Source: Rothia terrae
Lineage (GTDB): Bacteria; Actinomycetota; Actinomycetes; Actinomycetales; Micrococcaceae
Assembly: GCF_012396615.1 (NCBI RefSeq)
Contig: NZ_JAAXPV010000022.1
Coordinates: 1-37,996, forward strand
Length of the DNA: 37,996 nt
Direction: 5' to 3'
Positions 24,574 through 32,958 of the stretch are shown piece by piece. The position numbers and the translations under genes were made by a program. The notes under the pieces were generated by a model that was not told the DNA's origin, ran no database searches, and saw nothing but the letters and a program-made list of their open reading frames with translations. Each line of letters opens with the position of its first letter. The stretch's first letter is position 1.

Positions 24574-24765
24574 CTATCCCGCGGTTAGTAGTCTTTGCCG
24601 ACCTGTGAGAAGTAGTAGTACGTGCTCATTGTCATGCCTACAGCCCACGTACATGAAGATTGCGGGCAGGCGAAAGAAAATTATCCCGAGCATTCCCAGG
24701 GATGCGATTGCCCCGCAGATTCCTATGGGGAGGGCGCTGGATTCTTTGTCGTGTGATTCGCTCAT
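24574..24765 (-). CDS. Small membrane protein, possibly frameshifted
   Basis: The ATG at 24765 has AGGAGAG 6 nt upstream. The product starts with a polar MSESHDKESSALP and a transmembrane helix (IGICGAIASLGMLGIIFFRLPAIFMYVG). After that the open frame reads CRHDNEHVLLLLTGRQRLLTAG, which is odd and runs into the flanking repeat. One frame over, the same DNA reads WAVGMTMSTYYYFSQVGKDY and stops at 24585, before the repeat. This looks more natural, so a one-base indel near 24645-24660 is likely. Function unknown; it lies between the betaine operon and an antiporter gene, so a link to ion or osmolyte transport is only a guess. Confidence 0.55.
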   Translation of the reverse strand: MSESHDKESSALPIGICGAIASLGMLGIIFFRLPAIFMYVGCRHDNEHVLLLLTGRQRLLTAG

Positions 24766-24834
24766 GGGGCTCTCCTAAAATGCGGATAATTACATTATGC
24801 CCTACGTCACATAAAGAAAGCTATGTGTAATAGC

Positions 24835-24840
24835 TATACT
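24835..24840 (+). promoter_or_regulatory. -10 box of the antiporter gene
   Basis: TATACT, with no good -35 at the usual distance. Transcription would begin near 24847, just before the hairpin at 24854-24883, leaving a leader of about 70 nt before the GTG start at 24918. Confidence 0.5.
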
Positions 24841-24853
24841 AATTGTCAACGCC

Positions 24854-24886
24854 AAAGCCGGTTGCCCTGTGGTTACCGGCTTTTCT
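24854..24886 (+). terminator. Terminator-like hairpin in the antiporter leader
   Basis: Perfect 9-bp stem AAAGCCGGT (24854-24862) / ACCGGCTTT (24875-24883), followed by TTTTCTTCTGTC. It lies between the -10 box and the start codon, so it could serve as an attenuator, or it could end transcription of an unseen short RNA. Confidence 0.6.
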
Positions 24887-24917
24887 TCTGTCTTCTTCAC
24901 ACACCCCAAGGACGCTT

Positions 24918-26520
24918 GTGGTCGAAATCCTGATTGTTATTGGTGCCGCCATCATTATCGGCAACACCATTGCTGAGAAGTTCAAGCTCATAGCGCCCCT
25001 AGTGCTTATTGCGGTGGGTGCCCTCGTCTCTTTCATCCCGCATCTGCCACCGATTGCCGTCGACCCGCACCTTGTGCTGAGTGTCTTTCTGCCTCTTCTG
25101 CTGTACTGGGAGGCGCTGAACATTTCCCTACGAGGCATCAAGCGCACCTTCCGCGGTATCATGCTCAACGGCACGCTCATGGTGATCTTTGTTGCCGTAT
25201 CAGTGGGGCTAGTTGGGCATCTGGTAGGTCTGACGCTCGGCGCGGCCCTGCTCATCGGTGCAGCAGTAGGCCCTACGGATGCGACCGCGGTCGCCGCCCT
25301 CGGCAAGGGAATATCGCCGCGTCAGATGATTGTTTTGCGCGCAGAATCCCTCATCAACGATGGTACCGCGCTGGTAGTTTTTGCGCTCGCGCTGGAATAC
25401 GCCACTGACGAGGTAAAAATTACCGCAACCCATGCTATCGGTAGCTTCCTGCTGTCCTTCGTGGGCGGCGCAGTCGTTGGTCTCGCTGTCGGCTGGGTGA
25501 TTGCCCGCATCGGACGCTTTGTTGAGTCGCACATGATCGCCAGCGCCTTTCGCATGGTGACGTCGTTTATCGCCTTCTTTCTGGCAGAAGAAATTGAAGC
25601 ATCCGGTGTTCTTGCGGTAGTAGTCACCGGCCTGTACATGGCGCAGGTGGGACCCAAATTTGTTTCTATGCAGTCTCGAGTTCTGGCGCGCCAAGTGTGG
25701 GGTGTCGCATCCTACATTCTCAACTCTCTGCTCTTCTTGCTGGTAGGTCTCTACCTGCCGGCCACCGTTCGCGGGCTCAACAGCGACTCCTTGACGCACG
25801 CGTTACTAGCTACCGTCGCCATTTACTGCGCCATGATGCTGGCACGCTGGATCTTCGGGGAAACTATCATTCGCCTCATCCGAATGCTAGACCGCCGTCC
25901 CTCACAAAAACTGCGCAGAACCACCGTCTTTGAACGCCTGGTGTCGACCGTGGCAGGCTTTCGCGGAGCAATCTCACTTGCGGTAGCCTTCTCTATTCCT
26001 GAGACCCCTCGCAAACGGCGAACCCTTCCCATACCGCGACCAGATTATCTTCGTGACCTCAGGCGTCGTCATTCTCTCGCTTCTAGTGCAAGGGCTACTA
26101 CTACCCAAGGTTGTAGAACTCACCCAAAAGAACCCCAACCCGCTAGAAGCACAGCGTTCTCAAGCGGACGCCGAAGAATTCAAGGAAGCAGTACGTACCA
26201 CCGCCGAACGCGTGCTGGAAGATTTGCCGCAGCTCGTAGAAGAACTCGACGTACCGCAAGGCCCAGCCGACCGCGTCCGCGGAGAATGGGAACGCAAGCT
26301 CACCATCGCAACAAGCTGGCAGGCAGGCAACGAAGAAAACGAGCGAGTAGCTGAAGTTAGCGCGGAAAATGCCTTGCGCCTGCGAGTTATTCAGAGTGCC
26401 CGCCAGCACATTATCGATTTGCGTGATGCGGGCAGGATCGACGATGAAGTACTTATTGCCATGATGGACCGCTACGACATTGAAGAAATGCGTCTGGTCG
26501 GTCCTATTGAGATGGAATAG
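24918..26520 (+). pseudogene. CPA1-type Na+/H+ antiporter with a C-run frameshift
   Basis: Starts at GTG 24918 (AAGGA 5 nt upstream); the upstream in-frame extension from 24843 is not protein-like. The membrane part (about 1-365) has some 12 segments with GAAVGPTDATAVAALGKG and RAESLINDGTALVVFALAL, the ion-binding and sensor motifs of the CPA1/NhaP/YjcE group. At the run CCCC (26005-26008) the frame shifts: FSIPETP leads into nonsense, while the +2 frame reads LANGEPFPYRDQIIFVTSGVVILSLLVQGLLLP and continues to a stop at 26518-26520 with a cytosolic helical tail. Dropping one C restores a full-length protein of about 533 aa. Either a homopolymer assembly error or a real, reversible slip. Confidence 0.88.
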
Positions 26521-26534
26521 AGAGTATACGATGC

Positions 26535-26594
26535 GCGAGAGGGGAGTTGTGTTGCGCTTTTAGGTTAAAAAGTGCAACACAACTCCCCTCTCGC
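26535..26594. repeat. 60-bp near-perfect palindrome with GCGAGAGGGGA border
   Basis: Arms 26535-26561 and 26567-26594, loop about 5 nt, one G-T pair. The outer 11 bp equal those of 18834-18892; the inner arm is a different but self-complementary sequence. It starts 14 nt after the antiporter stop and is followed by GGTATAAAAATGTGCTC, which resembles the segment after CCCCTCTCGCG in the 116-bp repeats. Confidence 0.9.
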
Positions 26595-26624
26595 GGTATA
26601 AAAATGTGCTCACTAGGATCACGC

Positions 26625-26711
26625 CGCGGGCACGTAAATCGGTGGGCTTTCTGAATGGAGATTTTCATTTCCTTGCTCGCTCGGAAAATTTCCCCTCAGC
26701 CTCTCGCGGTT
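26625..26711 (-). repeat. 87-bp 3'-end hairpin element, diverged copy in minus orientation
   Basis: Complement of the 87-bp element at 18717 with about nine substitutions and no gaps. Its 5' border (CGCGAGAGG on the minus strand) is 5 nt after the lytic transglycosylase stop. Some changes break the 15-bp stem, so this copy looks partly decayed. Confidence 0.88.
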
Positions 26712-26716
26712 TAAAC

Positions 26717-27352
26717 CTAGTCGTTAGTCACCGGGTAACTAATCTGCGCCTGGCTAAACTGCGGATCAGGATCGCACGTCACCTTGTACTTGCTACTCGC
26801 CAGGGCATCAATCTTCTTCACGTACTCCTGCGTTTCACCATACGGCGGGATACCCTTGTAATGCTCAACCGCGCCCGGGCCCGCGTTATAGCCAGCGAGC
26901 ATGAGATCAACGAGCTCGTCCTCAGAATCAGCCAACGGCGCCAAACGTTCACGCAAATACGCCAAATAATGGCCCTGCGCCTTAATAGAATCTTCGGGGT
27001 CGGTAATCTTTCCACCCTGACCCCACATCTCCCACGTCTCAGGGGTGAACTGCGCCAGACCCTGCGCGCCCGCGTGCGAGGCAACGCCCACACGCCAGTG
27101 GCTCTCAGTCTCCAACTGAGAAGCAAGAACACCCGTGCGTACACCGGATTCCTCGGATGCGCGCTGCAGCTCGTCACGAACCTCCGTCGGCGCGTACGCC
27201 AAATCAGTCATGCCGCAGTAATCCTCATAGGTAGCAGCAAGACCGGTGACGCCTGCACCCAGCAAAACAGCCGAGGCAACAATCTGCCAGTGCGCCAGAA
27301 AACCAGCCATGAACTTCTTAGGTGCGCGGACGCTCTTCTTCTCTTCAACCAT
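26717..27352 (-). CDS. Lytic transglycosylase (SLT domain)
   Basis: A 211-aa protein from the ATG at 27352; a longer frame to 27532 adds 60 residues of unconvincing composition. A basic N-terminus and one membrane helix (HWQIVASAVLLGAGVTGLAA, 21-40) serve as signal or anchor. The SLT domain runs from about 55 to 195, with SQLETESHW (catalytic Glu83 in ES), GAQGLAQFTPETW and AGYNAGPGAVEHYKGIPPYGETQEYV. It cleaves the MurNAc-GlcNAc bond of peptidoglycan with formation of anhydro-muropeptides, outside the membrane. No ribosome site is seen; TAAGCT lies just upstream, so the mRNA may be leaderless. Confidence 0.88.
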   Translation of the reverse strand: MVEEKKSVRAPKKFMAGFLAHWQIVASAVLLGAGVTGLAATYEDYCGMTDLAYAPTEVRDELQRASEESGVRTGVLASQLETESHWRVGVASHAGAQGLAQFTPETWEMWGQGGKITDPEDSIKAQGHYLAYLRERLAPLADSEDELVDLMLAGYNAGPGAVEHYKGIPPYGETQEYVKKIDALASSKYKVTCDPDPQFSQAQISYPVTND

Positions 27353-27560
27353 CGCATCTAGCTTAGTTGTTTGCACCTGCAAATGTGTAGAAGAGGTGGC
27401 GGGACTGACATAACTGGGGGCGAGGACGCGGGAGAATGCTCCGGCGTCAGTATTTAGGGGTGTTGAGCGCAGCATACGCATTTGAGGCGACGAGGACGTC
27501 CAGTATAAGAAGTCTGAATTGGATCTCATCATACGAACCTAGGTCACATAATCATCCTGT

Positions 27561-30368
27561 CTACTCACTGACGTGCAGGATGCCCTTGGCGCCGCGCTCT
27601 CCTTCTGCGAAGTCGTGGTTGATGAAGGCGTAGTTGCCGGGTTCTAGCATTTCCATTTCGACGAAGCCTCCTTGGGCTGCCGACAGATCGAGTGCTTGCG
27701 CGTGACCTGCTGTGCCGAAGGCGTCCTGCCCGTTCTTCAAGGAGTAGGCGCCTTCTTTATAGACGGTGTCGAATTGGCTGCCGACCACGTGAAAGCTGGT
27801 GCCTTTAGAGGGGCCTGCAGCGAGCACCCACATGCGGACGCGGTCGCCGACTTTCGCCTGCAGTGGCTGGTAGATGTACTGGTTGGCGTAGCCGTTGAAC
27901 ATGGTCAGCGTGGGTGTGCCTGCTGAGATGCCTTCGGGTGAGACGTCTGCCAGCATGTTGCCGTTGTCTGCTTTTTCGCCGGTGTCGGTGAGGTAGGTGT
28001 CGTTTTGCACGAGCACGTATTCACGGTCGACGGGTTGCAGGTCTTCGGGTTCGATGATGACGGCGCCGAACATTCCCGCTGCCATGTGTGAGCTCATAGG
28101 CATGGATGAGCAGTGGTACAGCCACATGCCTGCGCCGCGCGCCTCAAAACGGTAGGTGAGGGATTCGCCGGGTGCGATGGTTTTCATCACCGGGTCGGGT
28201 GAGACCATGCCCGCGTGGAAGTCCAGCGAGTGCCCCATGGTGCCTTTGTTGACCAGTGTGATTTCGAAAATGTCGCCGACCTTGCCGCGTAGCGTCGGGC
28301 CCATGTACTTGCCGTTGTAGGTCATGGCGTTGATGCTGGTGCCCGGTGCAATTTCTTGTTGCAGTTCTTCCACGTTGAAGGTTTCGCGGTGGATGGTGGC
28401 GCCGTCTTCAATCTCGCTTTCGTCGATGGGTGCTAGGGACGCGTCGCGCGCCTCAAAACCTTCGGGTGCGGTGGCGAGGTCGATGTCGCTGGATTTCATG
28501 GTGGCGGAGTCGGCAGTGCCGTGCCTCATGGCGTCGTGGTTCATTGAACCGGATGAGGCTGAGTCAGCGCTGTCGCCGTCGGTAGCGATCACGTGAAAGT
28601 TCATGCCCATTGCTTTGTGCCCGACGATTGAGCACCAGCCTTCGAGGTTTCCGTCGATGATGCCGACGTCCACGCTGGCGGTTTGGCCCGGGTCGATGCG
28701 TCCGGTTTCGGTGCCGTTTTCGAAGGCGAGGTCGTGCACGGTGCCGGTGTCTGTGTTCTTGACTTCGACCATCAGGCGATTGCCGACGGGGACTTCAACG
28801 GTGTCGGGGGTAAAGCGCATGTCGCTGGTGGCTTCTATTTGAACGGTGGTTGTTTCGCCGGTTGCTTGCACGCTGGATGCTTGTGTGCTTCCGGGTAGGC
28901 GCACTGCTGCGGGGTCTGCGATGAAGCCGAGGAGGGTAACGAGTGCAACGGCTGCCGCGCCGATTGCCATGTTGCGACGGTGGCACGCCGGGGCGGGGGT
29001 TAGTGCCTCGGGGTCGGGTTTGGGTGCCTCGCCACGTGAGCGTGCCAGGATCATTTCTTTGCGCTTGGCAACGGATGCTTTGACTCCGCGAAGCATGAGC
29101 GGAACAAACGCGAAGAGTGTGAAGGCGCCGAGTAAGGACGTGGTAGTGCGAATCCACGAACCCGTCCAGTTGGCGGGGAGAACAAAGAGCAGTAGGCACA
29201 GGTTGACCATGAGCACGCGTCCTGCAGCGAACCTGTTGAACTCTTTGTTGGCGGCGCGCACTGCTGCCGGCCCGCCACCCATGCGTGCGGGAAGCAGGTA
29301 CGACATAGCACCGAGGAGAACCTGGACTAAGAAGCCCACCGTGTACATGGGGGTGGCGGTGCGCAGGTTGAGCGACGGGAAATCGTGGGTTGCAACCAGG
29401 GTGGCGGCTGTCAGCACACCGATAATAAACCACGCAAAACCTGCTGCCACCGACATGGTTGCGAACTCGGTCGGCTTCTTGGTTACACAGGTGCGAATCA
29501 TTAGATAGGCAACCAGGCAGAGCGCGAGAGCGTACAGAACAAGACCGGTAACGGCGACAAAACGCCAACCGGCAAGTGCGCCGAGAACCGTCACCGCAAT
29601 GCCCGCACTCATGATGTACAGCGCGCGTTGAGAGGTGCCGACGGCGTCCGGCATCATCTTTGTACGTAGCATGGTGGGCCACAGCGTCATAAGCGTTCCC
29701 ACCACGGTGAAGCCGACAAAGCCCAGAACGTTGACTGCCTCGTGAGCTAGCAGAAAACGGGAGTGCCACTGGCTACTCAGACCCGCCGCGAGAGTTGCAC
29801 CGAATGCTGCACCGATCGGTAGCAACCAGGACGCTGCGATGTAGAAGTGAATAGTCGACTGAAAGCGCGCGGGGAGGGCTTGCTTGACCTGTTTGAGCAG
29901 TGAATAGCCGTGCCAGGCGACCATAAGCCCGACGCCCGTGGAACCCACAAGTGTCACCGGGAAGAGGTTGAAAATGACGCCGACCATCATGGTGACAATC
30001 GAGGCATTGAGTAGGTAGATGCGACGAATCTGCTCACCGCGCGCCGAATCGGGCAGACGGTTTTTCAGCAGTGCCTCGGTGAAGTGCTGGCTCCACACCA
30101 AAATGGAGTTGGTGATCAGCCCTAGGGTAATCATGTGCACCATGAGCCACAAGGACTCGGGAATCCAGCGGTGCGTCATGAGCACTACAAAGAGCGCCAT
30201 CATCCATACGCTCACCGGCTTGGATGCCTTGCGGTGCCAGGTGGCGCGTCCTGTTGCTTTATCGCGTGCCTGTTTGTCGCTGACCGGCTGGCCGGGCGCG
30301 TGGACAGGCTTGTGCCCGATGCTACCTATAGAGACGGAGCGTCGCTGGGGATTAGGGGAGTCGGGCAC
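27561..30368 (-). CDS. nirK: Fusion of polytopic membrane domain, blue-copper domain and NirK-type copper nitrite reductase
   Basis: A 935-aa protein in four parts. Residues 52-430: about 10-12 membrane helices with several His (NnrS/heme-protein-like in look). 465-485: another helix. 495-597: a cupredoxin with type-1 copper ligands H545, C579, H584 and M587 or M589. 605-625: a His/Met-rich linker. 640-935: a two-domain NirK with type-1 ligands H713, C753, H761, M766; type-2 ligands H718, H752, H918; and active-site D716 and H860. All key residues of copper nitrite reductase (nitrite to NO) are present, so it is not merely a laccase-like multicopper oxidase. The catalytic part should face outward. 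Electrons could flow from the membrane part through the blue-copper domain (inference). It stands alone. Confidence 0.9.
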   Translation of the reverse strand: MPDSPNPQRRSVSIGSIGHKPVHAPGQPVSDKQARDKATGRATWHRKASKPVSVWMMALFVVLMTHRWIPESLWLMVHMITLGLITNSILVWSQHFTEALLKNRLPDSARGEQIRRIYLLNASIVTMMVGVIFNLFPVTLVGSTGVGLMVAWHGYSLLKQVKQALPARFQSTIHFYIAASWLLPIGAAFGATLAAGLSSQWHSRFLLAHEAVNVLGFVGFTVVGTLMTLWPTMLRTKMMPDAVGTSQRALYIMSAGIAVTVLGALAGWRFVAVTGLVLYALALCLVAYLMIRTCVTKKPTEFATMSVAAGFAWFIIGVLTAATLVATHDFPSLNLRTATPMYTVGFLVQVLLGAMSYLLPARMGGGPAAVRAANKEFNRFAAGRVLMVNLCLLLFVLPANWTGSWIRTTTSLLGAFTLFAFVPLMLRGVKASVAKRKEMILARSRGEAPKPDPEALTPAPACHRRNMAIGAAAVALVTLLGFIADPAAVRLPGSTQASSVQATGETTTVQIEATSDMRFTPDTVEVPVGNRLMVEVKNTDTGTVHDLAFENGTETGRIDPGQTASVDVGIIDGNLEGWCSIVGHKAMGMNFHVIATDGDSADSASSGSMNHDAMRHGTADSATMKSSDIDLATAPEGFEARDASLAPIDESEIEDGATIHRETFNVEELQQEIAPGTSINAMTYNGKYMGPTLRGKVGDIFEITLVNKGTMGHSLDFHAGMVSPDPVMKTIAPGESLTYRFEARGAGMWLYHCSSMPMSSHMAAGMFGAVIIEPEDLQPVDREYVLVQNDTYLTDTGEKADNGNMLADVSPEGISAGTPTLTMFNGYANQYIYQPLQAKVGDRVRMWVLAAGPSKGTSFHVVGSQFDTVYKEGAYSLKNGQDAFGTAGHAQALDLSAAQGGFVEMEMLEPGNYAFINHDFAEGERGAKGILHVSE

Positions 30369-30503
30369 GATTCACCTCATGTGCGTTTAATTGGTATTTC
30401 TGAGGCAATTATATTCTTGTAAGACGCCGGAACCCAACCCGTAGTGGGTAAACGCACGCAAAGCAAAAAAAGGGGTGGTACGCCTCGCAGAAGCTTCCGC
30501 TCC

Positions 30504-30509
30504 TATAGT
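30504..30509 (+). promoter_or_regulatory. -10 box just upstream of the DUF456 gene
   Basis: TATAGT lies 9 nt before ATG 30519 with no ribosome site between, which fits a leaderless or nearly leaderless mRNA and supports that start over the upstream in-frame GTG at 30444. Confidence 0.5.
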
Positions 30510-30518
30510 CTTGAAGAT

Positions 30519-31019
30519 ATGACCTTCGCAATCATCATCACCCTCGTTGCCGCGCTGCTTATTGGCGTGGGAATTATCGGTATCGTCTACCCGATTCTGC
30601 CCGGCTCTTTCGCGGTTCTTACCGGCATTGTGCTGTGGGGCTTGTGCATCCGCGGGCCCGAAGGCTGGTGGACGCTTGCCCTTGGCGGTATTGCCGTCAT
30701 TATCGGTATGAGTGCACAGGCGGCTCTGACAGGCCGCACGCTCAAGCGTCGGCAGATTCCCAATAAGTCCATTCTGTGGGGCATCGTCGGTGCTGTGATT
30801 GGCATGTTCGTGATTCCCGTGGTGGGGCTCTTCATCGGCTTTGCGGTGGGACTTTTCGCTAGCGAAGCAGCCCGCCACCGCAACCTCAGCCAGGCAATTC
30901 CCGGCACGCTGGCAGCCCTCAAATCAATGGGCTTAGGCATCCTCGTCGAGCTGTCCTGCGCCCTGGTCGTCGGCACCATCTTCACCATCGGTGCGATCAC
31001 TTACTTTGTGACCGTGTAA
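30519..31019 (+). CDS. DUF456 family membrane protein
   Basis: A 166-aa integral membrane protein from ATG 30519; the GTG 25 codons earlier would add a basic, uncharacteristic leader. It has four to five helices with the DUF456 pattern: GIVYPILPGSFAVLTGIVLWG near the N-terminus and the central Gly-rich repeat WGIVGAVIGMFVIPVVGLFIGFAVGLFASEAARHR. Function of the family is unknown. It ends at a 19-bp perfect hairpin. It is divergent from the nitrite reductase gene. Confidence 0.85.
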   Translation: MTFAIIITLVAALLIGVGIIGIVYPILPGSFAVLTGIVLWGLCIRGPEGWWTLALGGIAVIIGMSAQAALTGRTLKRRQIPNKSILWGIVGAVIGMFVIPVVGLFIGFAVGLFASEAARHRNLSQAIPGTLAALKSMGLGILVELSCALVVGTIFTIGAITYFVTV

Positions 31020-31024
31020 GCTCA

Positions 31025-31087
31025 CGCCGAGACTGCACTTTAACCCCTGTTTTCACTCAAAATCCGGATTAAAGTGCAGTCTCGGCG
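31025..31087. terminator. Long perfect inverted repeat after the DUF456 gene
   Basis: 19-bp perfect stem (31025-31043 / 31069-31087) starting 5 nt after the stop, with a 25-nt loop that itself contains TTTT..AAAA. No T tail, so termination may be factor-dependent or the element may act as a processing barrier. Confidence 0.7.
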
Positions 31088-31160
31088 CAATAGTAAAAGA
31101 GAACAACCCCACGTAGCACCTCACGGTGTCGAACAGGGCACCTGCGGTAAACTTACGTGC

Positions 31161-31646
31161 GTGAAATCTTTGCCAGCCCTCATCTTATTGCTAGCCACCG
31201 CCATCATTCAGGCGATGGGCATGTACCGCTACTCCAACGATTCGCTCACCATGTCGGGGCAGATTTTCTTCCCGATTCTTTTCGTGTTGATGAGCGCCTA
31301 CATAGGTTTTAGAGCACCCAAAACCACCAAGTTCTCGGGGGTACTCCTCGGTCTTACGGGGCTCGGTTTTATTCTGCTGGTCCTTACCGGCATCGGCATG
31401 TTCACCGACATATACTGGTTCTACCCGAGCACCTACATGTACTATGCCGCGCTCGCGTTGCTGGTTATCACCACGGCGCTGACTATCGCTTCCGTACCTA
31501 AGGCTGCGAAGAAGGACGAGGGCGCCGCATCGGACGCGTCCGCTAAGCCTGCGGCTAAGAAGGCATTCCGTCGCGCGCCCAAGAAGGGCCGCCCCACTAA
31601 TCTTGTAGCTGTTTCTAAATCAGATTCTGCTCAGAAGGAGCAGTAA
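31161..31646 (+). CDS. Small polytopic membrane protein with basic C-terminal tail
   Basis: A 162-aa protein from GTG 31161. TAAACT (31148-31153) is a good -10 box that puts the transcription start on the GTG, i.e. leaderless; the upstream frame overlaps the hairpin and is not protein-like. Four transmembrane helices (ALILLLATAIIQAMG, FFPILFVLMSAYIGF, VLLGLTGLGFILLVLTGIGMF, MYYAALALLVITTALTIA) are followed by a Lys/Ala-rich cytosolic tail. I do not recognise the family. It ends exactly where the GT87 gene begins, so both are cotranscribed and may work together in the envelope. Confidence 0.75.
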   Translation: MKSLPALILLLATAIIQAMGMYRYSNDSLTMSGQIFFPILFVLMSAYIGFRAPKTTKFSGVLLGLTGLGFILLVLTGIGMFTDIYWFYPSTYMYYAALALLVITTALTIASVPKAAKKDEGAASDASAKPAAKKAFRRAPKKGRPTNLVAVSKSDSAQKEQ

Positions 31647-32930
31647 GTGCCCAAAACTCGTGCCCCATTTGCCTGGGTAGGCTTTGTTTTTCTGGCTGTT
31701 GTTGTCTGGCTGATTTCATTTGATTCTCTGACTCGCGGCGGTATCGACTTTTCGGTGTACTGGCGTGGCGGTCACACCCTGGTGCATGGCTGGGGTTCTG
31801 TGACTGACCTTTACACCTTCCAGGGTGGTTTGCCGTTCACGTACCCGCCGTTTGCTGCGATGATCTTCATGATTTTCGGTATCTTCCCCGAGAAAATCGG
31901 GGCGCTGCTGATGGTGCTGTTGATTCTCGGTATGGCGTGGTGGGTTTCTAAGCTGGTCTACGACTACGCTCATCAGCGCGGTAAGACTTTCCCTCTTGAA
32001 AAATATCTGGGGCATAGCGGAACTATCGCCACCATTATGGGCGTTATCGTGGCGTCCGGCCCCTGGTGGAGCACGCTGGGTCTCACCCAGATTAATGCGC
32101 TGATTATGCTGTTAGTGTTGGCTGACCTTCTGCGCCCGGCAACCCGCGTACCGCGCGGCGTGCTGATTGGTGTTGCGGGCGGTATTAAGCTGACCCCGCT
32201 GGCATTCGGCCTGATTTTGCTCATGCGCAAGGACGTCAAGGGTGTTATTACCCTCGGTCTTTCTTTCGCGGCAACTATCGCTTTGGGCTTCATTCTCATT
32301 CCTACCGAGGCGCGCCAGTTTTGGTTCGACGCGCTCAGCGACCCTGCCCGCGTCGGTAACCTCAACTACCCCGATAACATTTCTATCAAGGGCAATGTTT
32401 TGCACACCGGTCTGCCGGAGCATTCACCGCTTGCTTCTTTGTTAGTGTACGGCCTGATCCTGATTTTGCTGGTGGGCGTTGCGATCGCGATTGCCGTGAT
32501 GAACCGCTCTGACATGCTGATGTCGCAGATTTCTCTGAACGCTTTGCTGATGATCGCGATGTCACCGATTTCTTGGTCGCACCACAACACCTGGTTGCCG
32601 CTGTTTTTGGTGGCGCTGTGGGTTGATGGTTTCGGCACGCACTTTGTCGGACGCGGGAGGGGCTTCCGCATCACCGTTGCGGTGCTGGCATGGATTGCGA
32701 CTCTTGGGCTTTATATCAGCCCCATGCGCATTGCTAAGATGCTGAATTTTGGACGCGCGAGCTTGGACTTCTTGCCGCCGCTACCGCTGATTGGTTCGGC
32801 TATTCCGGCGACTCTCATGTACCTGGTTGCTTTTATCTGGGTTGCTGTGATTATCGCTGACCGCCACATCTGGCTGCCTGTTGCGGCGAAGACCCGCGTG
32901 GCGTCCGTGAAGGCGGACCGCATCCCCTAA
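31647..32930 (+). CDS. GT87-type (PimE-like) polyprenol-phosphate mannosyltransferase
   Basis: A 427-aa polytopic protein (about 10-11 helices) of the GT-C fold. Family marks: GGIDFSVYWRGGHTL with the catalytic-type Asp near the first outer loop, FTYPPFAAMIF, GLTQINALIMLLVLADLL, GGIKLTPLAFGLIL and SPISWSHHNTWLPL. GT87 enzymes use polyprenyl-phosphate-mannose to add mannose to lipids or glycans outside the membrane, as in actinobacterial mannosides. The GTG start follows the previous stop directly, with AAGGAG in the end of that gene. The acceptor is unknown. Confidence 0.85.
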   Translation: MPKTRAPFAWVGFVFLAVVVWLISFDSLTRGGIDFSVYWRGGHTLVHGWGSVTDLYTFQGGLPFTYPPFAAMIFMIFGIFPEKIGALLMVLLILGMAWWVSKLVYDYAHQRGKTFPLEKYLGHSGTIATIMGVIVASGPWWSTLGLTQINALIMLLVLADLLRPATRVPRGVLIGVAGGIKLTPLAFGLILLMRKDVKGVITLGLSFAATIALGFILIPTEARQFWFDALSDPARVGNLNYPDNISIKGNVLHTGLPEHSPLASLLVYGLILILLVGVAIAIAVMNRSDMLMSQISLNALLMIAMSPISWSHHNTWLPLFLVALWVDGFGTHFVGRGRGFRITVAVLAWIATLGLYISPMRIAKMLNFGRASLDFLPPLPLIGSAIPATLMYLVAFIWVAVIIADRHIWLPVAAKTRVASVKADRIP

Positions 32931-32958
32931 ACCGCAAGGTGACCACATAAACACCATT

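Noticed and set aside
24843-24917. N-terminal extension of the antiporter
   Set aside because: Starts at a TTG without ribosome site and translates the hairpin; the GTG at 24918 has AAGGA and begins a natural first helix.
24790-24917. Known lithium/sodium riboswitch in the antiporter leader
   Set aside because: The leader is too short and I could not match a conserved core; only a terminator hairpin is supported.
27353-27532. 60-aa N-terminal extension of the lytic transglycosylase
   Set aside because: Not protein-like, and would place the signal/anchor helix far inside; the ATG at 27352 fits better.
28795-29769. 324-aa minus-strand ORF overlapping the nitrite reductase gene
   Set aside because: Arg/His/Ser-rich shadow in another frame of a clearly coding gene.
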